DNA of 64,000 bases from Microbacterium sp. SY138 (GCF_039729145.1 NZ_CP155793.1:310001-374000); one strand, 5' to 3'; shown: positions 1 through 15,888, counted from the first letter of the stretch. A program made the numbers and translations. Notes: generated from the letters alone by a model not told the origin.

Positions 1-85
1 CCGTCCATTGAGTGCCGTCCCACCAGCGCTGCTGCTGTGCGGGGTGCTCCGGGTCGGCGTACCAACCCTGGGGTGCTGCAGGCAT
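1..85 (-). CDS. DUF2510 domain protein, N-terminal fragment cut by window edge
   Basis: Read leftwards from an ATG at 83-85, the first 28 residues are MPAAPQGWYADPEHP followed by a QQQRWWDGTQWT run. This is the DUF2510 pattern (GWYxDP, then RWWDGxxWT), a short domain at the N-terminus of many actinobacterial membrane proteins of unknown role. A GAAGGA ribosome site lies 8 nt upstream on the minus strand and supports the start. The rest lies outside the window, so the product cannot be named. It is divergent from the membrane protein at 240. Confidence 0.75.
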   Translation of the reverse strand, partial: MPAAPQGWYADPEHPAQQQRWWDGTQWT

Positions 86-239
86 CTTTGCCATCCTTCT
101 GCTCAGGCTCTGGCCGAACACTACCGATATTCCAGCGTGTAGGGGAGAGTCCGATCACGGCAGCCAGCAGGTGCACTCTTCCCTCCCCCCCCCGACCCCC
201 TGCGCCATCATGAGACGACCACCCACCAAGGAGGCCCTC

Positions 240-746
240 TTGTCGCTCGCATCGACCACGCCGGCAACCGCCGCCACCGGCCTCCCCGGGGTCGCGGTCA
301 TCGCGGAGATCCGACGCGTCCTGATCACGGCCCTAGTCGCCGTCTTCGTCTACTCCACACTCACCGTCGCGAGCCGGAGCTACTGCCCCGGTGGCGTCGA
401 CGGCAGTGGTGGCTTCATCGACTCATCGGGACAGCCGACCGACGAAGCGCCCGTGTGCATCGATCTGATGCTCCGCCCCAGCCCCCTGGTCTACATCGCC
501 ATCGCCGCGATCGTGCTGATCACTCTCGGACGTGTGATGAAGGCGAGCGACGAACGCTCGGCCCTCAAGACACTGAACCGCGCGTCGATCGGAGTAGCGG
601 CACTCGTGGTCCTCGCGATCGTCGTCTCCCTCGTCTGGTTCTTCCTGATCCCCATGGAGGAGTTCACCTCCGGCTCCTGGACGGTATTCAGCCCGTTCCC
701 CTTCGGCACCATCGACGTCACGACGACGCCGCTGACCGTCGAGTGA
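240..746 (+). CDS. Small integral membrane protein, unknown function (TTG start)
   Basis: I do not recognise this 168-residue protein. It has a hydrophobic helix at about residues 20-38 (RVLITALVAVFVYSTLTVA), a middle part with two cysteines (CPGG and VCIDL) suited to an extracytoplasmic loop, a second helix near YIAIAAIVLITLG and a third near VAALVVLAIVVSLVWFFL. Two cysteines in the loop could form a disulfide. The start is TTG at 240 because a perfect AAGGAGG lies 5 nt upstream (228-234); an ATG at 210 in the same frame has no such site. The tail after the third helix is short and polar. No linked gene gives a function. Confidence 0.65.
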   Translation: MSLASTTPATAATGLPGVAVIAEIRRVLITALVAVFVYSTLTVASRSYCPGGVDGSGGFIDSSGQPTDEAPVCIDLMLRPSPLVYIAIAAIVLITLGRVMKASDERSALKTLNRASIGVAALVVLAIVVSLVWFFLIPMEEFTSGSWTVFSPFPFGTIDVTTTPLTVE

Positions 747-996
747 CGCACCGCAAGGCCAGGAGAGTGCAGGGAACCGTCGGGCCAGGAGTGCGACACG
801 CCCGGCGGTCGGCCTAGATTTGCCCGATCCCCGGGATCCGCGTAACTTATTACTTGTTCGCCCCAAACGGTTGAGCGGAGGTCCTCGGACCGGCTCCCGT
901 CAAGCAGCTAACACCTCCCGAATCCCAGACACTCACTGAGTGAACAGGATGAAGGTGCTGATCCGTTCCCACGGTCAGGCCGAGAAAAACTCGGAC
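747..996. other. Upstream region of the rrn operon, no gene seen
   Basis: This 250-base stretch separates the membrane protein from the rRNA promoter. I see no coding frame with a credible start or ribosome site. An AT-rich patch (taacttattacttgtt, about 843-858) could serve an additional upstream rrn promoter, but I cannot pair -35 and -10 boxes with confidence. Confidence 0.4.
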
Positions 997-1024
997 TTGA
1001 CAACGGAAACGAGATCGGTAAGAT
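997..1024 (+). promoter_or_regulatory. rrn operon promoter (TTGACA - 16 nt - TAAGAT)
   Basis: A consensus -35 box TTGACA at 997-1002 is followed after 16 nt by TAAGAT at 1019-1024. This is the strongest sigma70-like promoter upstream of the 16S gene and sits about 250 bases before the mature 5' end, leaving room for the leader. Confidence 0.75.
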
Positions 1025-1080
1025 AGAGAAGTTGCCCTTCGGGCCTGGCTGTGATGGCTGGGTCGTGGGAGCATCCGATC

Positions 1081-1277
1081 CTTGAGAACTCAACAGCGTG
1101 CACTTGTCAAATGCCAAATTATCCTCGTCTAGCTTCGGCTAGTTGAGAATTCCTTTGGATCAAAGACCAACTCCTTCCGGGGGGTTGGCAATGGATGAAG
1201 TCAGCAATGAATTTGTCTCTTTGGTCAGCATCAAACTCGCTGCGTCACCGTTTTCCCGGTGGGGTATGCATTTCTTT
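1081..1277 (+). promoter_or_regulatory. rrn leader: boxA-like antitermination element, UUCG hairpin and 16S processing arm
   Basis: CTTGAGAACTCAACAGCGTG at 1081-1100 matches the boxA-type element of actinobacterial rrn leaders. A related GAGAACTACACAG recurs in the 16S-23S spacer near 3083. A hairpin CTAGC-TTCG-GCTAG follows at 1129-1142, then CCAAC paired with GTTGG near 1168-1188. These are probably the antitermination and RNase III processing signals of the precursor. Confidence 0.55.
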
Positions 1278-6322
<5,045 letters not shown>

Positions 6323-6426
6323 ACCGTTTGTTGGTGCTACGCGTCCACTGAGTGGTTCTCGATGTACGGTCGAGAACCGCATAACAACAATGACTTTGTT
6401 ATGTGTTTGATTGAAACATCAATAGT

Positions 6427-6544
6427 GTTTCGGCGGCCATAGCGTGAGGGAAACGCCCGGTTACATTCCGAACCCGGAAGCTAAGCCTCACAGCGCCGAT
6501 GGTACTGCAGGGGGGACCCTGTGGGAGAGTAGGACACCGCCGGA
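6427..6544 (+). rRNA. rrf: 5S ribosomal RNA
   Basis: About 118 nt beginning GTTTCGGCGGCCATAGCG and ending near CACCGCCGGACT, with the conserved CCGAACCCGGAAGCTAAG core. The ends pair as the expected terminal stem. It follows the 23S gene after about 100 nt and completes the rrn operon. Confidence 0.95.
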
Positions 6545-6555
6545 CTCCTTTTAGA

Positions 6556-6589
6556 CAAGAAAGCCACCCAATGCTGGGTGGCTTTCTTG
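6556..6589 (+). terminator. rrn operon terminator hairpin 1
   Basis: A perfect 15-bp stem (CAAGAAAGCCACCCA with TGGGTGGCTTTCTTG) closes a 4-nt loop ATGC, 12 nt after the 5S gene. The 3' arm ends in CTTTCTTG rather than a pure T run. It is a strong intrinsic-type terminator for the rrn operon. Confidence 0.8.
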
Positions 6590-6610
6590 CGTTGTGCTCG
6601 AGGAGAGCAC

Positions 6611-6640
6611 GAAGAGCCATCCCTCGTGGGGTGGCTCTTC
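6611..6640. terminator. Second hairpin between rrn and the convergent IclR gene
   Basis: A 13-bp stem (GAAGAGCCATCCC with GGGGTGGCTCTTC, one G-T pair) around the loop TCGT, 21 nt after the first hairpin and 29 nt before the stop codon of the leftward IclR gene. It may back up rrn termination or end the IclR transcript from the other side. Confidence 0.6.
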
Positions 6641-6668
6641 TGCGTTAACACGACCGTCGCAACGCAGT

Positions 6669-7511
6669 TCAGCGCTTCAAGCGTGCCTCGAGCATGGCCG
6701 CGCACTCCTGCACAGCGGCAGCGAGCAGGTCCTCATCTAGATCCGCACGGCCCCACGTCACCGCCACCGCGGCAACCGGCCAGCCGGCAGCATCGAGAAC
6801 TGCGGCGCCCACACTGCGCAGCCCGTCCGCGATCTCACTGTTCTCCGTCGCATATCCCCTCGTCCGCACATCGCGGAGCAGTTCGCGCAGTTCGCGCGGC
6901 GTGCGAGGTCCGAGTCCCGTGCGATCGGGGAACGCCGAGACGTCCGGATAGAGCGCCCGCACCTGCTCGCGGGGGAGCGCCGCCAGCATCGCGCGGCCCG
7001 AAGCCGTGAGGTGCGCGGGAAGCCGCACTCCCACATCCGTCACCAACGCCGGCCTCCGAGGTGCGCGTTCCTCGACGATGTACAGCACATCCCCACCGCT
7101 CATCACCGCCAGGTGCGCGCTCTCCCCCAACCGGTCCGAGAGCGCAGCCACCAGAGGCCGGCCCCTTCGCGCCAAAGGCTGTTGGCGCGTGTAGCCGCCG
7201 GCGAGCTCGAAAGCCGAGGTGCCGAGCCCCCAGCGTCTCTCCTCGCGCAGGTGCAGCACGAATCCGTGAGCGGCCAGGGTGGTGAGCAGGTGATAGACCG
7301 TGGACCGGGGCAGTTCGAGCTCGCGCGCGATCGCCGACGCCGCCACGGGTGCGGGCCGTCCGGCGAGATAGCTCAGGATGCGGAGCGTGTTCTCCGCCGC
7401 AGGCACCTGCGCGGTCGGCTGCTGCGCGGCCAGTGCTTCCACCGCCGGCACCTCCACCGCCGGCACCTCCACCTCCGGCACCTGAGTGCTCTTCGCGTTG
7501 TCTGGGATCAC
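6669..7511 (-). CDS. IclR-family transcriptional regulator, probable regulator of hutHUI
   Basis: IclR regulators have an N-terminal winged helix-turn-helix and a C-terminal GAF-like effector domain. Here the DNA-binding part runs from AAENTLRILSYLAG through VAASAIARELELPRSTVYHLLTTLAAHGF to the wing HLREERRWGLG; the effector domain follows with RRGRPLVAALSDRLGESAHLAVM and TASGRAMLAALP. The first about 35 residues are a low-complexity run of VPEVEVPAVEVPAVEAL from three near-identical 15-bp repeats at about 7441-7490. The start is unclear: GTG at 7511 gives 280 aa, GTG at 7517 is as good, and an ATG at 7571 would share the CATG of hutH on the other strand. The gene is divergent from hutH, so a local role in histidine catabolism is inferred from position only. 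Confidence 0.8.
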   Translation of the reverse strand: MIPDNAKSTQVPEVEVPAVEVPAVEALAAQQPTAQVPAAENTLRILSYLAGRPAPVAASAIARELELPRSTVYHLLTTLAAHGFVLHLREERRWGLGTSAFELAGGYTRQQPLARRGRPLVAALSDRLGESAHLAVMSGGDVLYIVEERAPRRPALVTDVGVRLPAHLTASGRAMLAALPREQVRALYPDVSAFPDRTGLGPRTPRELRELLRDVRTRGYATENSEIADGLRSVGAAVLDAAGWPVAAVAVTWGRADLDEDLLAAAVQECAAMLEARLKR

Positions 7512-7569
7512 AGACACAGCATCGCACGAACGGGTGTCCCCGGCCACACGTCGGGTGTGGAATCGAACC

Positions 7570-9103
7570 ATGACTGAACTCGCCCCCGTGCTGGTCGGAG
7601 CGGCCCCGCTGTCTCCCGCCGATGTCGTCGCCGTCGTCCGTCGCAACGCACCAGTGCAGCTCGACGCGGATGCGCTCGCGCGCGTCGCCGACACCCGTCG
7701 CGTGATCGACGGCCTCGCGGCGGACCCGAACCCGCACTACGGCGTCTCCACCGGGTTCGGCGCTCTCGCGACCACCTTCATCGCCCCCGACCGTCGCATG
7801 CAGCTCCAGGCCAGCCTGATCCGCTCGCACGCCGCGGGCACCGGGGCCGAGGTCGAGCGCGAGGTCGTGCGCGGACTCCAGCTCCTGCGGCTGCAGACCC
7901 TCGCCTCCGGCCGCACCGGCGTGCGTCCGGTCGTCGTCGAGACCTACGCCGCGCTGCTCAACGAGGGCATCACGCCTGTCGTCCGCGAGTACGGCTCGCT
8001 CGGCTGCTCTGGCGACCTCGCACCTCTCGCCCACATCGCCCTGGCTGCGATGGGGGAGGGCGAGGTCCGCGATGCATCCGGCGCACTGCTCCCCGCCACC
8101 GAGGCCCTCGCCGCCGCCGGCATCGAGCCGCTCACCCTCGTCGAGAAGGAGGGGCTCGCGCTCATCAACGGCACCGACGGCATGCTCGGCATGCTGGTGC
8201 TCGCACTCCACGACCTCGAGACGCTCCTGCTCACCGCCGACCTCGCCGCGGCAATGTCGGTCGAGTCGCAGCTCGGCACCGACGCGGTGTTCGCGGCCGA
8301 CCTGATGGCGCTTCGTGCGCAGACGGGTCAGGCCGAATCCGCCGCCAACCTGCGCGGGTTCCTCGGCGACTCCCCGATGGTCGCGAGCCACAAGGGGCCG
8401 GACGACGGCCGCGTGCAGGATGCCTACTCACTGCGCTGCTCGCCCCAGGTGCATGGTGCCGCGCGCGACACCCTCGCCCATGCGACACTGATCGCCGGAC
8501 GCGAGCTCGCCAGTGTCATCGACAACCCCGTCATCACCCTCGACGGACGCATCGAGTCGAACGGCAACTTCCACGGCGCTCCGGTCGCGGCGGTCCTCGA
8601 CTTCCTCGCGATCTCGGTCGCCGACGTCGCCTCGGTCTCCGAGCGTCGCACGGATCGCGCGCTGGATCCGGCCCGCAGCCACGGGCTTCCGCCCTTCCTC
8701 GCAGACGAGGTCGGTGTCGACTCCGGCCTCATGATCGCGCAGTACGCGGCCGCCGGAATCGTCTCCGAGCTCAAGCGCCTCGCGGTGCCGGCATCCGTCG
8801 ACTCGATCCCCTCTTCCGCGATGCAGGAGGATCACGTCTCCATGGGATGGGCGGCCGCCCGCAAACTGCGCCGGGCGATCGACGGCCTCGGCCGCGTGCT
8901 CGCGATCGAGATCCTCACCGGCGCCCGCGCCCTCGACCTGCGCGCCCAGCTGCAGGCCGGACCCGCGACCGGAGCCGTGCGCGACCTGGTCCGCACCGTG
9001 GCCGACGGCCCCGGACCCGACCGCTTCCTCTCGCCGGAGATGGAAGCCGTCACCGCCCTCGTCCAGTCGGGCGACGTCGCCCGCATCGCAAAGGAGCACA
9101 CTC

Positions 9104-9111
<8 letters not shown>
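7570..9111 (+). CDS. hutH: Histidine ammonia-lyase
   Basis: Catalyses the first step of histidine degradation, L-histidine to trans-urocanate plus ammonia, with a self-formed MIO cofactor in a cytoplasmic homotetramer. The MIO segment is [14 protein letters not shown], with Cys146-Ser147-Gly148 in place of the commoner Ala-Ser-Gly; to my knowledge Cys-Ser-Gly is normal in actinobacterial enzymes. Other family blocks are [11 protein letters not shown] (57-67), [24 protein letters not shown] and [13 protein letters not shown]. The length of 513 aa is usual. The ATG at 7570 was chosen because the family begins just before [10 protein letters not shown]; the ribosome site is weak. The 3' end overlaps hutU by 8 nt, indicating translational coupling. 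Confidence 0.95.
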
Positions 9112-10813
<1,702 letters not shown>

Positions 10814-10825
10814 GAGGCTCAGGAC

Positions 10826-11989
10826 ATGGCAACGCTCATCACGAACATCGCGGAACTGACCACGAACGTCGCTACGGGTGACGACCCCACCGGGACCCTC
10901 ACCGATGCCGCGGTGCTGATCGAGGGCGAGCGGATCGCGTGGGTCGGCGCCGCCGCGGAGGCGCCGACCGCCGACGAGGTCGTGGACGCCGGGGAGCGTG
11001 CGATGACCCCCGGATTCGTCGACAGCCACAGCCACCTCGTCTTCGGGGGCGATCGTGCCTCCGAGTTCGAGGCGCGCATGGCGGGGCAGAAGTACGCCGC
11101 CGGCGGCATCCGCTCCACCGTCGCCGCCACCCGCGCCGCGAGCGATGACGAGCTGCGCGCACGTCTGCGGGGCTTCCTCGACGAGATGCTCGCACAGGGC
11201 ACCACGACGGTCGAGATCAAGAGCGGCTACGGGCTGAGCGTCGCCGACGAGGAGCGCCTGGTGCGCCTGGCCGCCGAGGTGACGCCCGAGGTGACATTCC
11301 TCGGGGCGCACGTCGTCCCGGCGGAGTACGCCGACCGCGCCGACGAGTACGTCGATCTGGTCACGGGTCCCATGCTCGACGCCTGCGCTGCGTACGCGAA
11401 GTGGATCGACGTCTTCTGCGAGACCGGTGCGTTCACGGTGGAGCAGTCGCGGCGCGTGCTGGAGGCCGGCATCGCGCGCGGACTCGCGCCCCGCGTGCAC
11501 GCGAGCCAGCTCGGCCCGGGCGAGGGCGTGCGGCTGGCCGTCGAGCTCGGCGCGGCATCCATCGACCACGGCACGTACCTGACGGATGCCGACATCGACG
11601 CCCTCGCCGGATCCGACACCGTGCTCACGCTGCTGCCGGGAGTCGAGTTCTCGACGCGGCAGCCGTATCCGGACGCGCGCCGTCTGATCGACGCGGGAGT
11701 GACCGTGGCGCTGGCGTGCGACACGAACCCGGGCTCGAGCTTCACCTCATCGATGCCGTTCTGCATCGCGGTCGCCGTGCGCGACATGGGGATGACCCCG
11801 GCCGAAGCCGTGTGGGCGGCGACCGCCGGCGGCGCGAAGGCGCTGCGTCGGGACGACATCGGCGTGATCGCGCCCGGTGCCAGGGCCGACCTCGTGCTGC
11901 TGGACGCACCGACGCGCATCCACCTCGCCTACCGTCCGGGAGTGCCGCTCGTGCGCACCGTCTGGAAGGACGGCCGGACGATCGGCTGA
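10826..11989 (+). CDS. hutI: Imidazolonepropionase
   Basis: Hydrolyses imidazolone-5-propionate to N-formimino-L-glutamate, the third step of histidine breakdown. It is a metal-dependent amidohydrolase: the HxH motif is in [17 protein letters not shown], followed by [25 protein letters not shown] and the metal-site aspartate in [10 protein letters not shown]. The length of 387 aa is normal. The gene ends the hut operon: the next gene is convergent, and no hutF or hutG for formiminoglutamate was found in this window, so the last step must be encoded elsewhere. Confidence 0.95.
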   Translation: MATLITNIAELTTNVATGDDPTGTLTDAAVLIEGERIAWVGAAAEAPTADEVVDAGERAMTPGFVDSHSHLVFGGDRASEFEARMAGQKYAAGGIRSTVAATRAASDDELRARLRGFLDEMLAQGTTTVEIKSGYGLSVADEERLVRLAAEVTPEVTFLGAHVVPAEYADRADEYVDLVTGPMLDACAAYAKWIDVFCETGAFTVEQSRRVLEAGIARGLAPRVHASQLGPGEGVRLAVELGAASIDHGTYLTDADIDALAGSDTVLTLLPGVEFSTRQPYPDARRLIDAGVTVALACDTNPGSSFTSSMPFCIAVAVRDMGMTPAEAVWAATAGGAKALRRDDIGVIAPGARADLVLLDAPTRIHLAYRPGVPLVRTVWKDGRTIG

Positions 11990-11999
11990 GACCGAACCC

Positions 12000-12071
12000 C
12001 CGCCGACCGCCCAACCACCGACCGCCCAACCGCCGACCGCTCAGCCGATCGCCCCGCTCAGCCGATCGACC
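12000..12071. repeat. Short tandem repeats between hutI and the debranching gene
   Basis: Degenerate 15-bp units, accgcccaaccaccg/accgcccaaccgccg and then two copies of ccgctcagccgatcg, fill the gap between the convergent genes. No clear hairpin with a T run is present. It is probably a local slippage repeat. Confidence 0.5.
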
Positions 12072-12075
12072 CGCT

Positions 12076-13941
12076 TTAGCCCAGAGCCTGCGCGACGACG
12101 ACCGCGGCTGCGGCCGACCATGCCTGCGGGCGGCAGGCCGCGGGATAGGGAAGGGGCGCGCCACCGGGAACGAGGGCATCGCCCGCGTGCAGCTCGGGAA
12201 CGCGGTACTCGAAGCCCTCCGCGAGGTCGAGCAGCTGCTCGGCGACCATCCGCGCGTCGGTGTCGAGCCCGGCGCGCATCATGCCGTGCACGGCGATCGC
12301 GGTGTCATGTGCCCAGACGCTGCCGCCGTGATAGCTCAGCGGCCAGTAGCCGGCGGCTTCGGTCGACATCGTGCGGATGCCGTAGCCGCTCGACATGCTC
12401 GGTGCGGTCAGCAGCGCCGCACAGGCCTGTTCCTCCTCCGGGTCGAGGATGCCGGTGCCGATCAGGTGTCCGATGTTGCTCGTGAGGGTGTCGACAGGGG
12501 CGCCGTGCGCGTCGAGGGCGATGGCCGGGTAGCGGCCCTCGGGCGTGGTCACCCAGTAGGCGGCGCGGAAGCGTGAGCGAAGATCTGCGGCCCACGTACG
12601 GAGCTCGGCCGCGCCGGGTTCACCGAACGTGTCGAGCAGGTCGGCACCACGGATGGCGGCTTCGTAGGCGTAGCCCTGCACCTCGCTCAGCGCGATGGGG
12701 CCCTCGGCCAGGCGCCCGTCGCGCCACTGGATCGAGTCGCCAGAGTCCTTCCACCCCTGGTTCGCGAGGCCGTGGCCCGACTCGTCCGCATAGTCGATGA
12801 AGCCGCTGCCCGACGCGTCGCCGTGCACCGTCATCCAGGTGAGCGCCGCCCGAAGAGCCGGGAGCAATGCCCGCACCTCGCGCTCGGACATCCCCTCGGC
12901 ATGGGCGTCGGCGAGCAGGCAGACCCAGAGCGGAGTCGCGTCGACGGTGCCGTAGTACAGCGGCGGCAGATGCACGCCCTCGTTGGGCAGCGAGAGGGCG
13001 CCGCTCCGCAGCTCGTGCGCGATCTTGCCCGGAGCCTCGGCCGTCGACGCATCGTGCGCGGTGCCCTGCAGGCGCGCCAGCACGCGCAGGGTGGAGGCCG
13101 CCATGTCGGGGTCGATCGCGAGCGCGAGCCGTGCGGCCCAGAGCGAGTCCCGTCCGAACAGCGTGAAGAACCAGGGCGCTCCGGCGGCGTAGAACGCGTC
13201 CTCCGGGTGCGCGGGCAGGGCGAGGCGGAGCGCGGAGAGATCCGCGGCCGCCTGCTTCATCCAGCGCGCCGCGCGCGAGTCGGCGGGAACGGTCGGCTGC
13301 GGCGCGCGCGACGGCAGCGCGGCGGTGACGACGAGGGAGGGGTCGTCGAGGTCAACCGTCCAGACCACGGCGGCAGAGCCTCGCGGTGGGACCACCACAT
13401 CCCACCGCAGCACCAGGGCGTCTCCGTCCTCGGCCACCGTGGCCTCGGGGGCGGTGAGCGCGAACGACGCCTCTCCCGCGCGGCAGACGGATCCGTCCCA
13501 GGTCCAGGCCGCATCGGCGGCGAGCCCGGCCTTGACCTGCTGCATCGGCGCGAAGCCCGGGACCATGCGCACGGTGAGGGTCATCGGAACCGGGGTGCCG
13601 AGGTGCGACGCGACCGTGATCCGCTCGGAGAAGGCACCGGCGGCGACCCGCCGGTCGCGATCCATCCGCACCTTCGGATCGGCCGATTCGTCGTCGAGCC
13701 CGCGGAGCAGATCCGTCAGGAGCGCCTGCTGCGGCACCGGCGACGTGCATCCGATGGATTCGAGCGCGGTGCCGTCGACCGTGGTCTCGATGCTCCGGAT
13801 GTGTCGCACGTCGCCGTGGTAGATGCCGTGGATCGGAGCGGTGCCCATGCGGCCGACATCGTCGGACCATGCCTGGGTCGGTGCCTCGAGCATGATCACG
13901 GCGTCGTCCAGCAGCGGCTGGAGGGGCGGGGTGGGGGTCAT
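12076..13941 (-). CDS. Glycogen debranching-type amylo-alpha-1,6-glucosidase
   Basis: The 621-aa product has an N-terminal beta-sandwich of the glycogen debranching N-terminal type (about residues 10-200, with GTAPIHGIYHGDVRHIRSIET) and a C-terminal alpha/alpha barrel. Recognisable barrel blocks are PWFFTLFGRDSLWAARLAL, GKIAHELRSGALSLPNEGVHLPPLYYGTVDATPLWV, ANQGWKDSGDSIQWRDG and YHGGSVWAHDTAIAVHGMMRAGL. Such enzymes hydrolyse alpha-1,6-glucosidic branches or related alpha-glucosides in the cytoplasm. There is no signal peptide. Its ATG overlaps the stop of the upstream permease gene by 4 nt (ATGA), so it is the last gene of the importer operon and likely acts on the imported oligosaccharide. 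The true substrate is not certain. Confidence 0.85.
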   Translation of the reverse strand: MTPTPPLQPLLDDAVIMLEAPTQAWSDDVGRMGTAPIHGIYHGDVRHIRSIETTVDGTALESIGCTSPVPQQALLTDLLRGLDDESADPKVRMDRDRRVAAGAFSERITVASHLGTPVPMTLTVRMVPGFAPMQQVKAGLAADAAWTWDGSVCRAGEASFALTAPEATVAEDGDALVLRWDVVVPPRGSAAVVWTVDLDDPSLVVTAALPSRAPQPTVPADSRAARWMKQAAADLSALRLALPAHPEDAFYAAGAPWFFTLFGRDSLWAARLALAIDPDMAASTLRVLARLQGTAHDASTAEAPGKIAHELRSGALSLPNEGVHLPPLYYGTVDATPLWVCLLADAHAEGMSEREVRALLPALRAALTWMTVHGDASGSGFIDYADESGHGLANQGWKDSGDSIQWRDGRLAEGPIALSEVQGYAYEAAIRGADLLDTFGEPGAAELRTWAADLRSRFRAAYWVTTPEGRYPAIALDAHGAPVDTLTSNIGHLIGTGILDPEEEQACAALLTAPSMSSGYGIRTMSTEAAGYWPLSYHGGSVWAHDTAIAVHGMMRAGLDTDARMVAEQLLDLAEGFEYRVPELHAGDALVPGGAPLPYPAACRPQAWSAAAAVVVAQALG

Positions 13942-14780
13942 TCCTTGACGGCTCCTTCTGTGGAGTTCATGATGCGGCGCTGGAAGACGAAGAACATCAC
14001 GGCGACGGGGATCGTCATGATGAGTGCGGCCGCCAGCTTGAGCGGGTACTGGGTGCCCTGGCTGAGTCCGCCGCTGGCCAGGGATGCGACGCCCTTGGTC
14101 AGGGTCGTCAGGGCGGGGTCGTTGGTGGACACGATGAAGTGGCTGAGCTCGTTCCAGGAGCCCTGGAACGACAGGATCACAATCGTCACGAGCGCCGGCG
14201 TCGCCATCGGCAGCACCACCGACCAGAACAGCCGGAACGTGCCGGCACCGTCGATGCGGGCCTGCTCCTCGACCGACTCGGGGATCGACTCGAAGAAGTT
14301 CTTCATGATGAACACCCCTGCCGCGTCGACGAGCAGCGGCAGGATCATCCCGGCATACGAGTTGAAGATGCCGAGCTGGTTGATCACGAGGAACTTGGGG
14401 ATCAGCAGCACGACGGTCGGCACCGACATCACGGCGACCAGGGCGGCGAAGACGACACCCCGCCCGCGGAAGCGGAGTCGAGCCAGTGCGTACCCGGCGA
14501 GCGAGTTGAAGAACACGCGCCCGGCCGTGACGAAGATCGTCACGATCGCGCTGTTCACGAACCACGAGGGGAAGTCGGAGTTGCGGAACAGGCGCTCGTA
14601 CGCGGCGAACGTCCACACGTCGGGGATGAGCGTGATCCCACTGGACGCGGCATCCTCATCGGTCTTGAAGCTCGTCGCGACCTGGATCAGGAAGGGATAG
14701 ATGTAGATGACCGCGAGGATGATCAGCAGCGCGTAGAGCGCGATCTGCCAGGTCAGCTGCTTCGACGAGAGCCGCCTCAT
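13938..14780 (-). CDS. Carbohydrate ABC transporter permease, MalG type
   Basis: One of the two inner-membrane subunits of a CUT1-type sugar importer. The 280-aa protein has about six transmembrane helices, the first at QIALYALLIILAVIYIYPFLI. It carries the EAA loop that docks the ATPase (VEEQARIDGAGTFRLFWSVVLPMATPALVTI). It overlaps the other permease by 4 nt and the debranching gene by 4 nt. No ATPase gene lies in the operon, as is common in actinobacteria where one MsiK-like ATPase serves many importers. Confidence 0.9.
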   Translation of the reverse strand: MRRLSSKQLTWQIALYALLIILAVIYIYPFLIQVATSFKTDEDAASSGITLIPDVWTFAAYERLFRNSDFPSWFVNSAIVTIFVTAGRVFFNSLAGYALARLRFRGRGVVFAALVAVMSVPTVVLLIPKFLVINQLGIFNSYAGMILPLLVDAAGVFIMKNFFESIPESVEEQARIDGAGTFRLFWSVVLPMATPALVTIVILSFQGSWNELSHFIVSTNDPALTTLTKGVASLASGGLSQGTQYPLKLAAALIMTIPVAVMFFVFQRRIMNSTEGAVKE

Positions 14781-15886
14781 GACGAGGCTCCCTTCGACGA
14801 GGACGATGACGAGGACGCGTACGCGCGGATGCGACGCTTCGAGACCGGCCGATCACGCAGCACCCATCGCTGCAGGAGCGTGAAGATCACGATGATGACG
14901 AACAGGATGAACGCGATAGCCGCTCCCTGCCCCCACTCCTGGTTCTGGAACGCGGTCTGGTACGAGAGGTAGGCCGGGGTGAGCGTGGTCTTGCTCGGTG
15001 CTCCCCTGGTGCCCGTGTAGATCTGGTCGAACACCTGCCAGCAGCCGATGAGGCCGAGGGTGAGCACGGTGAACAGGGTCGGGCGCAGCTGGGGCAACGT
15101 GATGCGCCAGAACCGCTGCCAGCCGTTCGCGCCGTCCATCATGGCGGCCTCGTCAACGTCGGCGCCGAGGTTCTGAAGACCGGCGAGGAAGATGAGCATG
15201 AACGTTCCGGAGGTCGTGAAGATCGCCATCAGGATGTACGCGCTCATCGCGACAGAGGGGCCGGCGAGCCATTCCCACCACGACACTCCGAGCGTGCCGC
15301 CCTGGGTGAGGGCCGCGGGGCCGGCATCGACGCCGACCGTGCCGAGCGCCAGATGCAGGATGCCGCGTGGATCGTTGAACCAGTTGGGGCCGTTGATGCC
15401 GAACCAGGAGAGCACATCGTTGACGGCTCCGCTCGAGGTGAACAGGAACATCCACAGCACGGTGATCGCGACGGTGCTGGTCACGGAGGGGAAGTAATAG
15501 GCGGTGCGGAAGAATCCCCGGCCACGGAGCATGGCGCGGTTCACGAGGATCGCAAGGAACAGTGCGAGCGCGGTCTGCAGCGGGACGACGAGCAGCACGT
15601 ACCAGGCGTTGTTGCGCAGCGACGTGCCGAAATCCTTGGTCGCGAGACCGCCGTCGGTGAGGACGGCAGCGAAGTTGTCGGCGCCGACGAACGAGACCGA
15701 GCCGGAGAGGGGGCTGCCGCGACCGCCCCAGTCCGAGACGCTCACCCAGAGCGCCATGAGGACGGGGATGAGGAGGAAGACGCCGAGGATCACGATCACC
15801 GGCGCCGTGAACAGCCATCCGGCTGCCGCCTCGCCGCGGCGGAGCCCGGAGGCCCTGCCGCGGCGAGGCGCTGCCTTGATCGCCAT
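14777..15886 (-). CDS. Carbohydrate ABC transporter permease, MalF type
   Basis: Partner permease of the CUT1 importer. The 369-aa product starts MAIKAAPRRGRAS and has a cytoplasmic basic N-terminus, a first helix at WLFTAPVIVILGVFLLIPVLMALWV, a large second loop, and the EAA loop DVDEAAMMDGANGWQRFWRITLPQLRPTL. A long extracytoplasmic insertion (WFNDPRGILHLALGTVGVDAGPAALTQGG) separates two middle helices. The C-terminus holds a run of serines (about ASSSSSSSKGASS). The ATG at 15886 sits 2 nt from the stop of the binding-protein gene, which marks one operon. Confidence 0.9.
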   Translation of the reverse strand: MAIKAAPRRGRASGLRRGEAAAGWLFTAPVIVILGVFLLIPVLMALWVSVSDWGGRGSPLSGSVSFVGADNFAAVLTDGGLATKDFGTSLRNNAWYVLLVVPLQTALALFLAILVNRAMLRGRGFFRTAYYFPSVTSTVAITVLWMFLFTSSGAVNDVLSWFGINGPNWFNDPRGILHLALGTVGVDAGPAALTQGGTLGVSWWEWLAGPSVAMSAYILMAIFTTSGTFMLIFLAGLQNLGADVDEAAMMDGANGWQRFWRITLPQLRPTLFTVLTLGLIGCWQVFDQIYTGTRGAPSKTTLTPAYLSYQTAFQNQEWGQGAAIAFILFVIIVIFTLLQRWVLRDRPVSKRRIRAYASSSSSSSKGASS

Positions 15887-15888
15887 GG

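Noticed and set aside
6835..8391. A 518-codon open frame opposite hutH and across IclR
   Set aside because: It is an antisense shadow of GC-rich coding DNA, with Arg/Gly/Glu-rich composition and no known domain; hutH on the other strand is certain.
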